Of a DNA stretch of 64,000 nt, positions 33,723-45,419 are shown piece after piece. Within the stretch, counting starts at the first letter, position 1. Each line of letters opens with the position of its first letter. Source of the DNA: Listeria sp. PSOL-1 (GTDB taxonomy: Bacteria; Bacillota; Bacilli; Lactobacillales; Listeriaceae); assembly GCF_902806445.1 (NCBI RefSeq), contig NZ_LR760298.1:806001-870000 (forward strand), written 5' to 3'. The notes beneath the pieces were generated by a model that saw nothing but the letters and a program-made list of their open reading frames with translations, was not told where the DNA came from and did not search any database. The position numbers and the translations under genes were made by a program.

Positions 33723-36299
33723 TTATTCGTCCTCCAATTTATTTTGTAACTCGTAAAGTTTATTTATCGCATCAAGTGGTGTCATTTGCATTAATTTTAA
33801 GGTGCGAATTTGGTTAAGAATTTTATTGGCTTGTTTTGTATCTGTTTTTGTTTCTTCAAGTGGAAACATGGCAAGTTGGGTTTCTTGTTGACGTGGTGCC
33901 TTTTCTTTTGTTTTTTCGTTTTTTGTTTCAAGCTGATTTAAAATTTCACTGGCACGCTTAATTAAAGCTTTTGGAAGTCGTGCAAGTTCTGCCACATGAA
34001 TCCCATAACTTTTATCGGCAGGACCTTCTTTGATTTTGTGTAAAAAGACAACTTTGCCATTTTCTTCAACAGCACTCACATGAATATTGTTTAGGTTTGG
34101 CAAGGTTTTTTCTAAGACGGTTAGCTCATGGTAGTGTGTTGAAAATAATGTTTTGGCATGAACGTTTTCATGAATATACTCGATGATTGCTTGTGCTAGT
34201 GCCATCCCGTCATAGGTGGCTGTTCCGCGTCCAATTTCATCAAAAAGAATCAAACTGTTTTCTGTAGCGTTAACAATCGCGTTTTGCGCTTCTAACATTT
34301 CTACCATAAAGGTACTTTGACCAGCAATTAAATCATCCGCAGCGCCAATCCTTGTAAAAATTTGATCAAAAATCGGTAAGGTTGCTTCTTCTGCTGGGAC
34401 AAAGCAACCGATTTGCGCACAGATTGCTGTTAAAGCGATTTGACGCATGTAGGTGCTTTTACCAGACATATTAGGTCCAGTGATTAAGAGAAGCTCTCGT
34501 TCATTATTCATTTCGCAATCGTTGGCTACATAACTCTGGATGCCCATTACTTTTTCCACCACTGGATGTCTGCCAGATTTGATCGATAGCTTGCCTGTTT
34601 CACTTAATATGGGGCGGATAAAGTGATTTTTTTCGCTGATTTCAGCAAAGCTTTGTAAACAATCCACTTCACTGATTAGTTTCGCTAGTTTTTGTAAACG
34701 TTCGATAAATTGTTTAACGACTTCACGGACTTCTGTGAAAAGTTGATATTCAAGCTCTATGCTTTTTTCTTCAGCTTCTAGGATTAATTTTTCTTTTTCT
34801 TTTAATTCGGGTGTAATGTAGCGTTCTGCATTGGCAAGCGTTTGTTTTCGTTCATAGCGCCCTTCTTCAAGCAGATGCGTATTGGCACGTGTAACTTCAA
34901 TATAATAGCCAAATACTCGATTAAAGCCTACTTTAAGCGATTTGATATTGGTTCGTTCGCGTTCTTTTTTTTCAAGTTCTGCAATCCAGTGTTTACCATT
35001 TCTGCTGGCGTCGCGATACGTGTCTAAATTTTGATGATAGCCATCTTTAATAATTCCTCCTTCTCGAATTGAAAGCGGTGGCAAATCAATGATGGCTCGT
35101 TCTAGTAATTCTGTAAGCTCAGTGCATGGATCAAGATTATTTGCCAGGTCTGTGAGGTTTTTAGCGTCTTTCATCGAGGTCAGGGTGGCTTTAATTTTAG
35201 GGATTTGATAAAGTGAATTACGCAATTGGATTAAATCGCGTGCGTTAACGTTCCCGTAAGCAACACGACCGGCTAAGCGTTCTAAATCATACACATTTTT
35301 TAAATTTTCTACAAGTTCAACGCGTTCAAAAAAATGATCCATCAATTCATTGACATCCTTTTGTCTTGTTTCGATCATTGTTCGATCAATTAAAGGTCTA
35401 TCAATCCACTGTTTCATTTGCCTTGCGCCCATGGCAGTTTTTGTATTATCTAAAAGCCAAAGTAGTGTGCCTTGACGTCCTTTCCCACGAATGGATTCAG
35501 AAAGTTCAAGGTTGCGCTTTGAATAATAATCTATTTTCATAAAATGATTGGTTTCGTAATGAATCGCTTTTTGTAAATGGCCAAGGTCCCGTTTTTGTGT
35601 TGCGATTAAGTAATTTAAGAGTTTGCTGATGGCTTTTTTTTCAGTTAATGTCATTGATCGATCAATAAGATTTGTAAAGGCTTCCGTTGGTTCTTCATTT
35701 TCATAAATAGAAAGGGTTAAACCGAGCTGTTCCTTTAGTGTTTCATCCATGATGAGTGCATCATTTGAAGATGCAACTAGTTCTTTAACTGAAAGCGTTG
35801 TTAACTCATTTGTTAAGCGTCCAATTTCTGGCTTTAATAACGTTGATTTTAATTCACCCGTAGATAGATCACAATAAGCAAAACCATATTCTTTATTTTC
35901 ATAGATAAACAAAGAGGCAATATAATTATTTTCTTTTTCTTTTAACCCTTTTTCATCCATAACCATTCCAGGCGAAATTAATTGAACAACTTCTCGCTTA
36001 ACCATGCCTTTTGTTGTTTTAGGATCTTCTACCTGTTCACAAATGGCGACTTTATAACCTTTTTCGATTAATGTATCAATATAGCCACTGGCAGAATGAT
36101 ACGGAACACCACACATTGGAATTTTTTCTGTTCCTCCACCTTCTCGTCCTGTAAGTGTAATTTCTAGAATTTGTGAAGCTCTTAGTGCATCATCGAAGAA
36201 CATTTCATAAAAATCACCCAATCTAAAGAACAGAAAGGCATCTTGATAATTTTCTTTAATACTAAGATATTGTTTCATCATTGGTGTGTATTCTGTCAT
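33723..36299 (-). CDS. mutS: DNA mismatch recognition protein MutS
   Basis: 858 residues from ATG 36299 ([15 protein letters not shown]), the start that fits homologues; an ATG four codons earlier is possible. The mismatch-binding motif [11 protein letters not shown] contains the Phe-x-Glu reader near residue 38. The C-terminal ABC ATPase has [30 protein letters not shown] and STHYHELT. A dimerisation helix ends the protein. It scans DNA for mispairs and recruits MutL, encoded next. Confidence 0.95.
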   Translation of the reverse strand: MTEYTPMMKQYLSIKENYQDAFLFFRLGDFYEMFFDDALRASQILEITLTGREGGGTEKIPMCGVPYHSASGYIDTLIEKGYKVAICEQVEDPKTTKGMVKREVVQLISPGMVMDEKGLKEKENNYIASLFIYENKEYGFAYCDLSTGELKSTLLKPEIGRLTNELTTLSVKELVASSNDALIMDETLKEQLGLTLSIYENEEPTEAFTNLIDRSMTLTEKKAISKLLNYLIATQKRDLGHLQKAIHYETNHFMKIDYYSKRNLELSESIRGKGRQGTLLWLLDNTKTAMGARQMKQWIDRPLIDRTMIETRQKDVNELMDHFFERVELVENLKNVYDLERLAGRVAYGNVNARDLIQLRNSLYQIPKIKATLTSMKDAKNLTDLANNLDPCTELTELLERAIIDLPPLSIREGGIIKDGYHQNLDTYRDASRNGKHWIAELEKKERERTNIKSLKVGFNRVFGYYIEVTRANTHLLEEGRYERKQTLANAERYITPELKEKEKLILEAEEKSIELEYQLFTEVREVVKQFIERLQKLAKLISEVDCLQSFAEISEKNHFIRPILSETGKLSIKSGRHPVVEKVMGIQSYVANDCEMNNERELLLITGPNMSGKSTYMRQIALTAICAQIGCFVPAEEATLPIFDQIFTRIGAADDLIAGQSTFMVEMLEAQNAIVNATENSLILFDEIGRGTATYDGMALAQAIIEYIHENVHAKTLFSTHYHELTVLEKTLPNLNNIHVSAVEENGKVVFLHKIKEGPADKSYGIHVAELARLPKALIKRASEILNQLETKNEKTKEKAPRQQETQLAMFPLEETKTDTKQANKILNQIRTLKLMQMTPLDAINKLYELQNKLEDE

Positions 36300-36346
36300 C
36301 TTCCTCATCATCCCTTACTTTTGTTTATTAAAAGAAAAACAGTTTT

Positions 36347-36700
36347 TTATTTCTCAATATGTTGCGAGATTTGTTTTGCTATCTCTTTTGTTAAAAGTTG
36401 GATGAGATCATTCGCTTCTAATTGTGCTCTCCTATATTCAGTGACGATCGGCAAACGATCTATTTCCTCGTTTAATTCCTTAATTTGTTGTTCTACTTGA
36501 CGTAGTGCTTCGTGTTTTTGGTAATGCTCTAAATTAACGGCTTGTTTTTGTAAATCTTTAATGGCTGCTATTTTTTGTTTGATTTTTTCGTTTTCATGAA
36601 TACGAGCCTCAGCAGTCCGGTAAAAAGCTACTTCATCAGTTTCGGCAAGTTTATCGCGTAATTGCTCTGCTTGCTTGATAATTTTTTCTTTTTGATCCAA
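36347..36700 (-). CDS. ymcA: YlbF/YmcA-family protein (RicA)
   Basis: 117 residues, entirely helical and charged, with the YlbF/YmcA pattern (VAFYRTAEARIHENEKIKQK; QQIKELNEEIDRLPIVTEYR). In Bacillus YmcA (RicA) forms a complex with YlbF and YaaT that steers RNase Y mRNA processing and competence/biofilm development. Its place between mutS and ymdB matches L. monocytogenes and B. subtilis gene order. Confidence 0.85.
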   Translation of the reverse strand: MDQKEKIIKQAEQLRDKLAETDEVAFYRTAEARIHENEKIKQKIAAIKDLQKQAVNLEHYQKHEALRQVEQQIKELNEEIDRLPIVTEYRRAQLEANDLIQLLTKEIAKQISQHIEK

Positions 36701-36715
36701 GAGATTTCCTCCAAA

Positions 36716-37513
36716 TTAATAAAATGGGTGATCTTCATTGATTAAAATGCGTTCTATTTTCTTGGCTTTTCCAGTCGTTGCATCAAGTGAGATTAAGCAA
36801 GCAGAAAGGACTGGACGCCCGTTTTTTGGTACTTCAAAACGCGTTGGCAGTGAACTTAGAAAACGTCTTATAACTGCTTCTTTTTCCATGCCTAAAATAG
36901 CATCATAAGGTCCTGTCATTCCAACATCAGTTAAATAAGCCGTGCCTTTTGGTAAGATGCGATTATCGGAGGTTTGGACATGAGTATGTGTTCCGATAAC
37001 AGCTGAAACTTGTCCGTCTAAATACCATCCCATTGCTTCTTTTTCGCTTGTCGTTTCCGCATGAAAATCGATGAAAATAATATTCGTTCGTTTTTTTGTC
37101 TCTTCAATAAGCTCTCTCGCTTTGCGGAATGGATCATCTAAATCTGCCATAAATGTTCGTCCTTGTAAATTTATCACAGCGACTTCGTGGTCATTACTTT
37201 TGATAAACACCATCCCAGATCCTGGTGTTGTATCATTTGGAAAATTAGCAGGGCGAACGAGATATTTTGCTGTATCAATAAATTCAAAAATATCACGATT
37301 GTCAAAGCTATGATTGCCTAGTGTGACTGCATTTGCACCTTGTTCTAAGAATTGTTTGTAAATCTTTTCGGTGATTCCTCTACCTGAAGCTGCATTTTCT
37401 CCATTAATGATGGTGACAGTTGGCTTATATTTCTGCTTTAATTTTGGTAAATAGTCAGTAATTGCATCGCGTCCAATCGAACCAACGACATCACCGATAA
37501 ATAAAATCTTCAT
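36716..37513 (-). CDS. ymdB: YmdB-type metallophosphoesterase (2',3'-cyclic nucleotide phosphodiesterase)
   Basis: 265 residues. Dinuclear metal ligands are in FIGDVVGSIGRDA, INGENAASGRG, LGNHSFDNRDI, IDFHAETTSEK and IGTHTHVQTSD. B. subtilis YmdB hydrolyses 2',3'-cyclic nucleotides and affects biofilm and motility decisions. The start overlaps the GNAT gene's stop by 4 bases (ATGA), so translation is coupled. The usual upstream rny (RNase Y) and recA are absent here. Confidence 0.9.
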   Translation of the reverse strand: MKILFIGDVVGSIGRDAITDYLPKLKQKYKPTVTIINGENAASGRGITEKIYKQFLEQGANAVTLGNHSFDNRDIFEFIDTAKYLVRPANFPNDTTPGSGMVFIKSNDHEVAVINLQGRTFMADLDDPFRKARELIEETKKRTNIIFIDFHAETTSEKEAMGWYLDGQVSAVIGTHTHVQTSDNRILPKGTAYLTDVGMTGPYDAILGMEKEAVIRRFLSSLPTRFEVPKNGRPVLSACLISLDATTGKAKKIERILINEDHPFY

Positions 37514-38007
37514 TTTCCATTACTCCCTATCATTTGACTACGGCGTTCTAGCAAAATGACATCACGAAATTGTCCATTCATTTCGCCAAGTTTATCATAC
37601 GTACATTTTTTCTGAAAACCAAATTTATCATGTAAGTGTAAACTAGCTTTGTTTTCAGGGAAAACCAATGAAAGAAGCGTCCAGAAACCAGAGCGCTCAC
37701 TTTCTGTTATTAAATGTTCCATAAGTGCGACACCGATCTTTCTTCCACGTGCTTTTTCTGCAATGTAAATGCTTAATTCAGCAACACCGCGATAACTATG
37801 CATCGAGGAAAATGGTAAAAGTGCAGCAAAGCCAAGCACATCTTTCCCTTCTACTGCGACTAACCGACACTCATTTAAATATTTTTTATCCCAATCAAAA
37901 AACGTTGGGACATGTTGTTCGAAAGTTGCGTTCCTTGTTGCAATTCCTTCTTGGTAAATTTGTTGCATTAGTGGATAATGCGCTTTTTTCATTAATGTAA
38001 TTTCCAT
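37510..38007 (-). CDS. GNAT acetyltransferase, phosphinothricin/methionine-sulfone type
   Basis: 165 residues. The acetyl-CoA loop is visible as EKARGRKIGVALMEHLI, with GVAELSIYIA and ENKASLHLHDKFGF as in the PAT/YwnH/MddA subfamily that acetylates phosphinothricin, methionine sulfoximine or sulfone. AGGAAATCACT precedes ATG 38007. The gene sits at the edge of a gene-order break: next to ymdB as in Listeria, but on the other side it faces pheA instead of rny. Confidence 0.82.
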   Translation of the reverse strand: MEITLMKKAHYPLMQQIYQEGIATRNATFEQHVPTFFDWDKKYLNECRLVAVEGKDVLGFAALLPFSSMHSYRGVAELSIYIAEKARGRKIGVALMEHLITESERSGFWTLLSLVFPENKASLHLHDKFGFQKKCTYDKLGEMNGQFRDVILLERRSQMIGSNGK

Positions 38008-38026
38008 AGTGATTTCCTAACTTTCT

Positions 38027-38875
38027 TTACAAGGTATCGATTCGGTAAACGTAATACGTGCCAAGAATATGTGTTTTCCCACCGAGAAGCTCAATTTCTT
38101 CTAAGGCATTTTCAATTAATTTATTGGCATTATTCGATAATAAATCAATGAAAAAGAAATATTCGCCAAGTGATGTTTTGAGTGGCCTTGATTCAATTTT
38201 ACTCATATCGATATTTCGCCAAGCAAACGCGGCTAATACTTTGTGAAGTGCACCAGGTAGATTATTCGGTAAAATCACACTAACCGATGTTTTTTCTTCT
38301 TGTTGCTTTAATGGGATATGCACTTGTTTTCGGCTTAATACAAAAAACCTAGTTTGGTTTAGTTCGATATCTTGCGCATTTTCTTTAACAATTTTTAGGT
38401 GATATTCTTTTGCAGCCATTTTCGGAGCGATTGCTGCAATAAGTTTAGTTGGGTGATCGCTTACCCATTTAGCAGCATAGGCGGTTGATGGGGTCGCTTC
38501 TCTTTCTGCTCCGTATAATTCATTTTGCAAAAAACGATGACATTGTGCTAATCCTTGTGGGTGGCTCATGACTTTTTGGACGGATTGCCACGCGGATTCA
38601 TTGCCTGGATGAACCATAACATGTTGTGCTATAGGTAAAACAAGCTCAGCTACAACAGGTACATTTGAAAAATGAAATAAGTAATCAAGTGTCACATTCA
38701 CGCTTCCTTCAATTGTATTTTCAATTGGGACAATGGCGATGTCTACTTCTGACTTTTCAAGTGCAACAATACAATCAGGAATCGTGCTTTTAGCAACCAT
38801 TTCTTCATGTGGAAATGCTTCTTTTGCCCCGCTATGCGTAAAAGAAGCAACGGGACCTAAATAAGCCACTTTCAT
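38027..38875 (-). CDS. pheA: Prephenate dehydratase
   Basis: 282 residues. Periplasmic-binding-fold catalytic domain: AYLGPVASFTHSGAKEAF, PIENTIEGSVNVTLDYL and the catalytic Thr in LNQTRFFVL (~residue 178). C-terminal ACT domain (~198-280; LPGALHKVLAAFAWRNIDM, ESRPLKTSLGEYFFFID) gives phenylalanine feedback. It makes phenylpyruvate for Phe synthesis. It follows obgE on the same strand, as in L. monocytogenes. A strong GGGGGC-like ribosome site is present. Confidence 0.94.
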   Translation of the reverse strand: MKVAYLGPVASFTHSGAKEAFPHEEMVAKSTIPDCIVALEKSEVDIAIVPIENTIEGSVNVTLDYLFHFSNVPVVAELVLPIAQHVMVHPGNESAWQSVQKVMSHPQGLAQCHRFLQNELYGAEREATPSTAYAAKWVSDHPTKLIAAIAPKMAAKEYHLKIVKENAQDIELNQTRFFVLSRKQVHIPLKQQEEKTSVSVILPNNLPGALHKVLAAFAWRNIDMSKIESRPLKTSLGEYFFFIDLLSNNANKLIENALEEIELLGGKTHILGTYYVYRIDTL

Positions 38876-38912
38876 AATATGAAGCCCCCTTTTTCTCTTT
38901 TGTTAACAGCTT

Positions 38913-40205
38913 CTATTCTTGAAATTCAAATTCATAATCAAGTAAGCGAACGGTATCGCCATCTTCGGCTCCTTTTTTCCGTAATGCTTCATCGACACCC
39001 ATTGCTCTAAGTTGACGAGCGAAACGATTGATTGAAGCATCGCGTTCAAAATTGGTCATTGCGAATAAACGCTCGATCTTAGCTCCTGTAAGTACGTAAG
39101 CTCCGTCGTCATCACGACTGATTTCAAAATCAGGTTCTTCTGCTTGATATTTATATAAAACCGTATTTTCCTCTTCTTTTTCAAGTAGTTCATCGAGTGG
39201 GAATTCAGGGGTCTTTTCAAGCGTATCAATCGTATCAAGAAGAAGCTCTTTTAAACCTGTTTTTGTTAGTGCTGAGATCGGAAAAATGGTTATATCGTTG
39301 CCTATTTTCTCTTTAAAAATAGCAAGATTTTCTTCAGCTTCTGGCATGTCCATTTTATTAGCAACGATGATTTGTGGCCTTTCAAGTAGGCGTAAATTAT
39401 ATTCTTCTAACTCTTTATTGATAGCTAAATAATCTTCATAAGGATCTCGACCTTCAGCACCTGACATATCAATCACGTGAACGATAACACGTGTCCGCTC
39501 AATATGACGTAAAAATTGAAATCCTAGCCCTACTCCTTGGCTAGCTCCTTCGATTAATCCAGGTAAATCAGCCATAACAAAGCTTCTGCCATCGCCTGTA
39601 TCTACCATCCCTAAATTAGGGACAATTGTTGTAAAATGATAGGCAGCAATTTTTGGTCGAGCTGCTGAAACAACAGATAGCAAGGTTGATTTACCAACGC
39701 TTGGAAAGCCTACCAAACCGACATCTGCTAATACTTTTAGCTCAAGTTGGACATCACGTTCTTGTCCTGGTTCGCCGTTTTCCGATAATTCAGGAGCAGG
39801 GTTCGCTGGTGTAGCAAAACGTTTGTTACCGCGACCGCCTCGGCCACCTTTTGCAATAATGGCTGTTTGACCGTGAGCTACTAAATCGGCAACCGTTTCT
39901 CCTGTATTCACATCTTTTACAATGGTACCTGGTGGAACTTTCACAACTAAATCTTCAGCGCCGCGACCATGCATGCTCTTACTCATTCCATTTTCGCCAT
40001 CTTCAGCTTTGAACTTTCTCTTATAGCGAAAATCAACTAATGTTCTCATACCCTCGTCAACGATAAAAACTACATTTGCGCCTTTACCACCATCCCCGCC
40101 AGCAGGACCCCCATTTGGTACAAATTTTTCACGTCGAAAAGCAACCATTCCGTTGCCGCCAGATCCAGCTTTTACAAAAATTTTGACCTGATCTACAAAC
40201 ATCAT
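38913..40205 (-). CDS. obgE: Obg GTPase
   Basis: 430 residues. N-terminal Gly-rich OBG fold ([33 protein letters not shown]), a GTPase domain with GFPSVGKST (~166), DLPGLIEGA and NKMD, and a C-terminal OCT domain (~350-430). It is a ribosome-associated GTPase needed for 50S assembly and stress sensing. ATG 40205 has GGAG 9 bases upstream; a second ATG at 40202 is equally compatible with homologues. Confidence 0.95.
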   Translation of the reverse strand: MMFVDQVKIFVKAGSGGNGMVAFRREKFVPNGGPAGGDGGKGANVVFIVDEGMRTLVDFRYKRKFKAEDGENGMSKSMHGRGAEDLVVKVPPGTIVKDVNTGETVADLVAHGQTAIIAKGGRGGRGNKRFATPANPAPELSENGEPGQERDVQLELKVLADVGLVGFPSVGKSTLLSVVSAARPKIAAYHFTTIVPNLGMVDTGDGRSFVMADLPGLIEGASQGVGLGFQFLRHIERTRVIVHVIDMSGAEGRDPYEDYLAINKELEEYNLRLLERPQIIVANKMDMPEAEENLAIFKEKIGNDITIFPISALTKTGLKELLLDTIDTLEKTPEFPLDELLEKEEENTVLYKYQAEEPDFEISRDDDGAYVLTGAKIERLFAMTNFERDASINRFARQLRAMGVDEALRKKGAEDGDTVRLLDYEFEFQE

Positions 40206-40334
40206 TATATAATTCTCCGTTCTTTAAAGTCTTATCTTTCATTATATCAGTAAATTGTCGATTCGCAAACCATAAAAAAGGAGATTTCTAACTTTTTAGC
40301 TCTGCTATTTTCACAATCTTTTTCTTTATAAAAT

Positions 40335-40362
40335 AAGGAGGCCAACATGAACTGGCCTCCTT
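40335..40362 (-). terminator. Terminator of glpFK
   Basis: A perfect 10-bp GC-rich stem AAGGAGGCCA/TGGCCTCCTT (40335-40344 with 40353-40362) 11 bases after the glpK stop. The T-run on the minus strand is short (TTTT). Confidence 0.8.
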
Positions 40363-40373
40363 GGTTTATACAT

Positions 40374-41888
<1,515 letters not shown>

Positions 41889-42707
41889 TTAAGCTAATCC
41901 TTTTTTCTTATCAAGTGTCATTGTTAGAATGATGATTAAAATAAATAAAACAACAAAAAGCCAGAACCAAGTAGTGATATGGCCATGAATTATCGCATTA
42001 TAAGATAATCCACCTAGCCCTCCTCCGATGAGTGGACCAAAAACAGGAACAAGAGCATAGCTCCAATCTGACTTACCTTTTCCGGCAATAGGCCAGACAA
42101 AATGAGCAATTCTTGGTCCTAAGTCACGCGCGGGATTGATCGCATAACCGGTTGTTCCACCAAGGCTCATACCAATGACAATGATTAAGGCACCTACAAC
42201 GAGCGGATTTAAACCTTCCGTAAATTTAGTTGATCCAAGCGAAAGTAGTCCAAAAACGAGTATAAAGGTTCCTAATGCTTCACCAAAAAAATTGGAGGTA
42301 TAATGTCGAATCGCAGGCGCTGTTGAAAACACGCCTAGCTTTGTTGCTTGATCTTTTGTCTCTTTCCAATGTGGATAATAGTGTAACCACACAAGTGTTG
42401 CCCCAATAAATGCTCCTAAAAATTGAGCAATGATATATGGTAGAACATGATCCCACGGAAAATCGCCAACAAGAGCCATACTGAGCGTTACGGCTGGATT
42501 TAAATGCCCCATGCTCATATAACTTGATATGTATACACCCATTGTAACAGCTAGCCCCCAAGCGAGCGATATGAGTACCCAGCCGCTATTTTCAGCTTTT
42601 GATTTTTTCAAGACGACGCCTGCAACGACGCCACCACCAAATAATACAAGAACAGCTGTACCGAGTAATTCCCCAAGAAATTGTGTTGCTAAACTTGTGT
42701 CTATCAT
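41889..42707 (-). CDS. glpF: Glycerol uptake facilitator
   Basis: 272 residues from ATG 42707, 9 bases after AAGGAG; a TTG at 42716 is rejected. Six helices plus two half-helices. The NPA boxes are HLNPAVTLS and YAINPARDLGPR; the Asp after the second NPA marks a glycerol-conducting channel rather than a water channel. Operon with glpK. Presumably under GlpP antitermination and carbon catabolite repression (weak cre-like site in the leader). Confidence 0.94.
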   Translation of the reverse strand: MIDTSLATQFLGELLGTAVLVLFGGGVVAGVVLKKSKAENSGWVLISLAWGLAVTMGVYISSYMSMGHLNPAVTLSMALVGDFPWDHVLPYIIAQFLGAFIGATLVWLHYYPHWKETKDQATKLGVFSTAPAIRHYTSNFFGEALGTFILVFGLLSLGSTKFTEGLNPLVVGALIIVIGMSLGGTTGYAINPARDLGPRIAHFVWPIAGKGKSDWSYALVPVFGPLIGGGLGGLSYNAIIHGHITTWFWLFVVLFILIIILTMTLDKKKGLA

Positions 42708-42740
42708 TTTCCTCAACTCCTTTTTGTGTCACCTCAAATA

Positions 42741-42754
42741 AGAAAGCGCTATTA
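42741..42754 (-). promoter_or_regulatory. Candidate cre site in glpFK leader
   Basis: Read on the minus strand, TAATAGCGCTTTCT fits the CcpA cre consensus TGWNANCGNTNWCA with two mismatches at the ends. It lies 34 bases before glpF. Glycerol genes are a usual CcpA target; the match is weak. A TCACCTC/GAGGTGA pairing flanks it in the leader, but no clear T-tailed GlpP terminator is visible. Confidence 0.35.
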
Positions 42755-42915
42755 TAAAGTTATATAGGAAGAGGTGATTTTCTTTTTTTCCCTAATCTCA
42801 TAGGTGTAAAACTTTATACTTCTATTTTCGTAATAAATGCTTAATAAAGCAAGTGAAACGCATTGATAGAAAAGGAAAAAGGCTAAGATTTTATTAAAAA
42901 TCTTAGCCTTTGAAA

Positions 42916-43206
42916 TTAAGCTTCTTGTGCTGCAGGGTAGACACTAACTTTTTTCTTGTCACGACCCATACGTTCAAAACGTACAACGCCATCAACTTTA
43001 GCAAAAAGTGTATCATCTCCACCACGACCCACGTTATTCCCTGGGTAAATTTTTGTACCACGTTGACGATAAAGGATAGATCCGCCAGTAACGAATTGAC
43101 CGTCTGCACGTTTCGCACCTAGTCGTTTGGATTCGGAATCACGACCATTGGAAGTGGAACCGCCCCCTTTTTTGTGGGCAAAATGTTGAATATCAAATTT
43201 TAACAT
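42916..43206 (-). CDS. rpmA: Ribosomal protein L27 with cleavable N-terminal extension
   Basis: 96 residues from ATG 43206 (AGGAGG upstream). Begins [18 protein letters not shown]: Firmicute L27 is made with an N-terminal extension that the Prp protease removes before the AHKKG terminus, which reaches the peptidyl-transferase centre. The consensus cleavage site is preserved. The Prp gene lies 12 bases upstream in the same operon. Confidence 0.95.
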   Translation of the reverse strand: MLKFDIQHFAHKKGGGSTSNGRDSESKRLGAKRADGQFVTGGSILYRQRGTKIYPGNNVGRGGDDTLFAKVDGVVRFERMGRDKKKVSVYPAAQEA

Positions 43207-43218
43207 AAAAGACACCTC

Positions 43219-43536
43219 CTATTTGGAGCTTATTTTTATATGATCAGGATAGCTATACGCCAATGATCGTAGTTGATTCACCATGCCTGTAAGCAGAATT
43301 TGGACTGTTTCATTCTTTATATATGCTTCTGGTAAAGTATAACGAAGGAAGCCTTCACTTTTTTTTATAATCGGATCAAAATCACATACTTCAGAAATGG
43401 CATTCACCATCCCAAATGCAATCGATGAAGCTCCGGCACAAACCAAATCACTACCATGTTCGGCGTAATTAGCGTGCCCATTCATTGTAAAAGAAATGAT
43501 ATGGTCATTTTTCTGTTCAACAGTCACTTGAATCAT
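43219..43536 (-). CDS. prp: L27 N-terminal processing cysteine protease Prp (YsxB)
   Basis: 105 residues. The catalytic pair lies in NGHANYAEHGSDLVCAGASS: His21 and Cys33. It cleaves the N-terminal extension of L27, encoded next. Standard gene order rplU-prp-rpmA. Confidence 0.92.
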   Translation of the reverse strand: MIQVTVEQKNDHIISFTMNGHANYAEHGSDLVCAGASSIAFGMVNAISEVCDFDPIIKKSEGFLRYTLPEAYIKNETVQILLTGMVNQLRSLAYSYPDHIKISSK

Positions 43537-43552
43537 AAGTTCGTCCTTTCAA

Positions 43553-43861
43553 TTAAGCGTTGATCGCTTCAATTGTTAATTTTGTATAAGGTTGACGATG
43601 ACCTTGTTTTTTGTGGTAATTCTTTTTAGGTTTATATTTGAAAACCGTAAGCTTCTTAGCGCGACCTTGTTTTTCAACTTTAGCAGTAACTGTTGCTCCA
43701 TCAACAAATGGGGCACCTACTTTGGTAGCATCGCCAGAAACAAAAAGAACCTTATCCAAAGTGATCACATCACCAACTTCACCATTTAGTTTTTCAACAT
43801 AGATTTCTTGGCCAGCTTCAACTTTGATTTGTTTACCACCTGTTTCAATAATTGCGTACAT
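43553..43861 (-). CDS. rplU: Ribosomal protein L21
   Basis: 102 residues. Begins [20 protein letters not shown] and ends with [20 protein letters not shown], both diagnostic of bacterial L21. First gene of rplU-prp-rpmA. GAGGAGG lies 8 bases before the start. Preceded by an L21-type leader RNA and a strong promoter. Confidence 0.97.
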   Translation of the reverse strand: MYAIIETGGKQIKVEAGQEIYVEKLNGEVGDVITLDKVLFVSGDATKVGAPFVDGATVTAKVEKQGRAKKLTVFKYKPKKNYHKKQGHRQPYTKLTIEAINA

Positions 43862-43869
43862 ACTTGCAC

Positions 43870-43972
43870 CTCCTCATACTCAGACTCGCCAGCGATGGGG
43901 ATTTAACTTAAAGCTAAATAACTTGACCCATTTTTGAGCGGTTGTAGCCATGGTGCGCTACAAACATAACAT
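43870..43972 (-). promoter_or_regulatory. L21 leader RNA
   Basis: The ~100-base untranslated region before rplU folds with a hairpin TGTAGC/GCTACA (minus strand, about 43943-43962) and further pairings, as in the conserved L21 leader of Firmicutes, thought to mediate autogenous control by L21. Called from position and the hairpin, not from a covariance search. Confidence 0.6.
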
Positions 43973-43976
43973 TAAA

Positions 43977-44006
43977 ATAATAGCATATTTCGCTTGAAAC
44001 TGTCAA
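43977..44006 (-). promoter_or_regulatory. Promoter of rplU-prp-rpmA
   Basis: Minus strand TTGACA (44006-44001), 18-base spacer, TATTAT (43982-43977). Starts the transcript at about 43970. It sits just beyond the rng stop region. Confidence 0.7.
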
Positions 44007-44012
44007 TATCTT

Positions 44013-45353
44013 CTATTTAATCCTGCTAATTTGATAAAACGGTGTCTCTTGATTCGCAATTTCAAAGTTAAGAGGGAAATCATTTAAAGTGTTTAAATCG
44101 TGAAAAGCCTTCAAGACAGCTTCTGTTGAAATAATATTGATATAGTCTACATCAGTAGAAATGATTTCGGTTAGCTCGCGTTCTAAGCGATACGCGCATG
44201 TAGTGGCGCTTTCAACATAACCGTTTCCATGACAAAGCGAACATAATGAATGCGTTTCTTCTAATAAAGATTTTGTCTTTTTTCGGCGTGTGATTTGCAT
44301 TAGCCCAGATTTTGTTAAGCCAGCAATTTGTGTGGTAATGTATTCATTTAAAACGACAGCTTCTGCTTGGTCTTTAAAATCTGCTAATGTTTTTTCTGAA
44401 AACTGACCGATAAAATCAATCACAATTAATCCTGATAAGTTACGCAACCGAATTTGGCGCATGATTTCTGGAAGGGCTTCTGTATTAATTTGCATGATAA
44501 CTTTATCTTTTTCAAGTTGTTTATTAAATTGTCCTGAATTAATGTCAATGACCCACATGGCCTCGGTTTTTTCAATAACAAGTGAGGCACCATTTGCCAA
44601 ACGAACAATTGGCCTAGACAGTTGCTTGATTTGCGATTCGATTTTATAATCTTTAAAAATGTTTTTTGTATATTTGTAAATGGCATTTTCGAACTTTAAT
44701 TGTCTGTTGTCACAAATAATTTCACCAGGATGATAACGTTTTATCCATCCTTCTATTTGTCCTAAAAAATGATGATTTGTTTGTGAAATGAGGCCAGTTT
44801 TTTTTTGAACCGCTATTTTTTTTTGAAGTTCTTTAAAAGTGATTTTGATTTCATCTAAATGGTTAATTAATGTTTCTTTTGATAAGTTTTCAGCAGCAGA
44901 ACGAATAATAACGGCTTCATTTTTATTTAATTCAGGGGTAATGATTTGTGTGAGTCGCGTTTTTTCTGTGTCATTCAATCGTTTTGAAACAGAAACATGA
45001 TGGTTTCCAAAAATATAAATAAAAAAATCTGAACTGATTTCAATAAAAGCTGTGGCAAGTGGTAGTTTCGTTTTTGTACCTTCTCTAACGATCATGACAG
45101 GAATTTTTGCACCTTGCGTCGGATTTATTGTTTTGGGGAAATCTTTCAAATGAATAAATGCCTTTTTTCGGTCAATTGTAAGAAAAGCAGCAGCAATTTT
45201 TTTATCAATTTTATCGATTTGAGCTAAATAAATATCGCCGGGAAGTAATTTTTCTAAATTAGGTTGTTCGATGAGGTATTCGATAAGTTTTCCATTTTCT
45301 AGGAGTGCAGCTCTTTTTTCAGTTGTTAGTGCATTTATGATCAACTGTTTCAT
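44013..45353 (-). CDS. rng: Ribonuclease G/E family protein
   Basis: 446 residues. S1-like N-terminal part (LLPGDIYLAQIDKIDKKIAA), then the RNase E/G core with catalytic Asp in MWVIDINSGQF and in LSGLIVIDFIGQF, and a Zn-link-like CSLCHGNGYVE. Shorter than E. coli RNase G (489). This Firmicute version lies between minD and rplU in Listeria. Likely an endoribonuclease for rRNA/mRNA processing; activity inferred from the intact catalytic residues. Confidence 0.85.
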   Translation of the reverse strand: MKQLIINALTTEKRAALLENGKLIEYLIEQPNLEKLLPGDIYLAQIDKIDKKIAAAFLTIDRKKAFIHLKDFPKTINPTQGAKIPVMIVREGTKTKLPLATAFIEISSDFFIYIFGNHHVSVSKRLNDTEKTRLTQIITPELNKNEAVIIRSAAENLSKETLINHLDEIKITFKELQKKIAVQKKTGLISQTNHHFLGQIEGWIKRYHPGEIICDNRQLKFENAIYKYTKNIFKDYKIESQIKQLSRPIVRLANGASLVIEKTEAMWVIDINSGQFNKQLEKDKVIMQINTEALPEIMRQIRLRNLSGLIVIDFIGQFSEKTLADFKDQAEAVVLNEYITTQIAGLTKSGLMQITRRKKTKSLLEETHSLCSLCHGNGYVESATTCAYRLERELTEIISTDVDYINIISTEAVLKAFHDLNTLNDFPLNFEIANQETPFYQISRIK

Positions 45354-45375
45354 TTTAAATTCTCCTTATAACAAA

Positions 45376-45419
45376 AATTGGGCACATAAACGAATCAATC
45401 GTTATGCCCCAATTCTTAT
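45376..45419 (-). terminator. Terminator after minD
   Basis: A 16-18-bp stem with a small internal mismatch (45376-45393 with 45399-45414), followed on the minus strand by TTTTTG. It separates minCD from rng, which starts 23 bases further on. Confidence 0.82.

Noticed and set aside
42708-42900. GlpP-dependent terminator/antiterminator in the glpF leader
   Set aside because: A TCACCTC/GAGGTGA pairing exists but the loop is long and no T-run follows, so an antitermination site cannot be supported from sequence alone.
43870-44006. Small gene upstream of rplU
   Set aside because: The ~130 bases hold no ORF with a ribosome site; the hairpin and promoter match an L21 leader.
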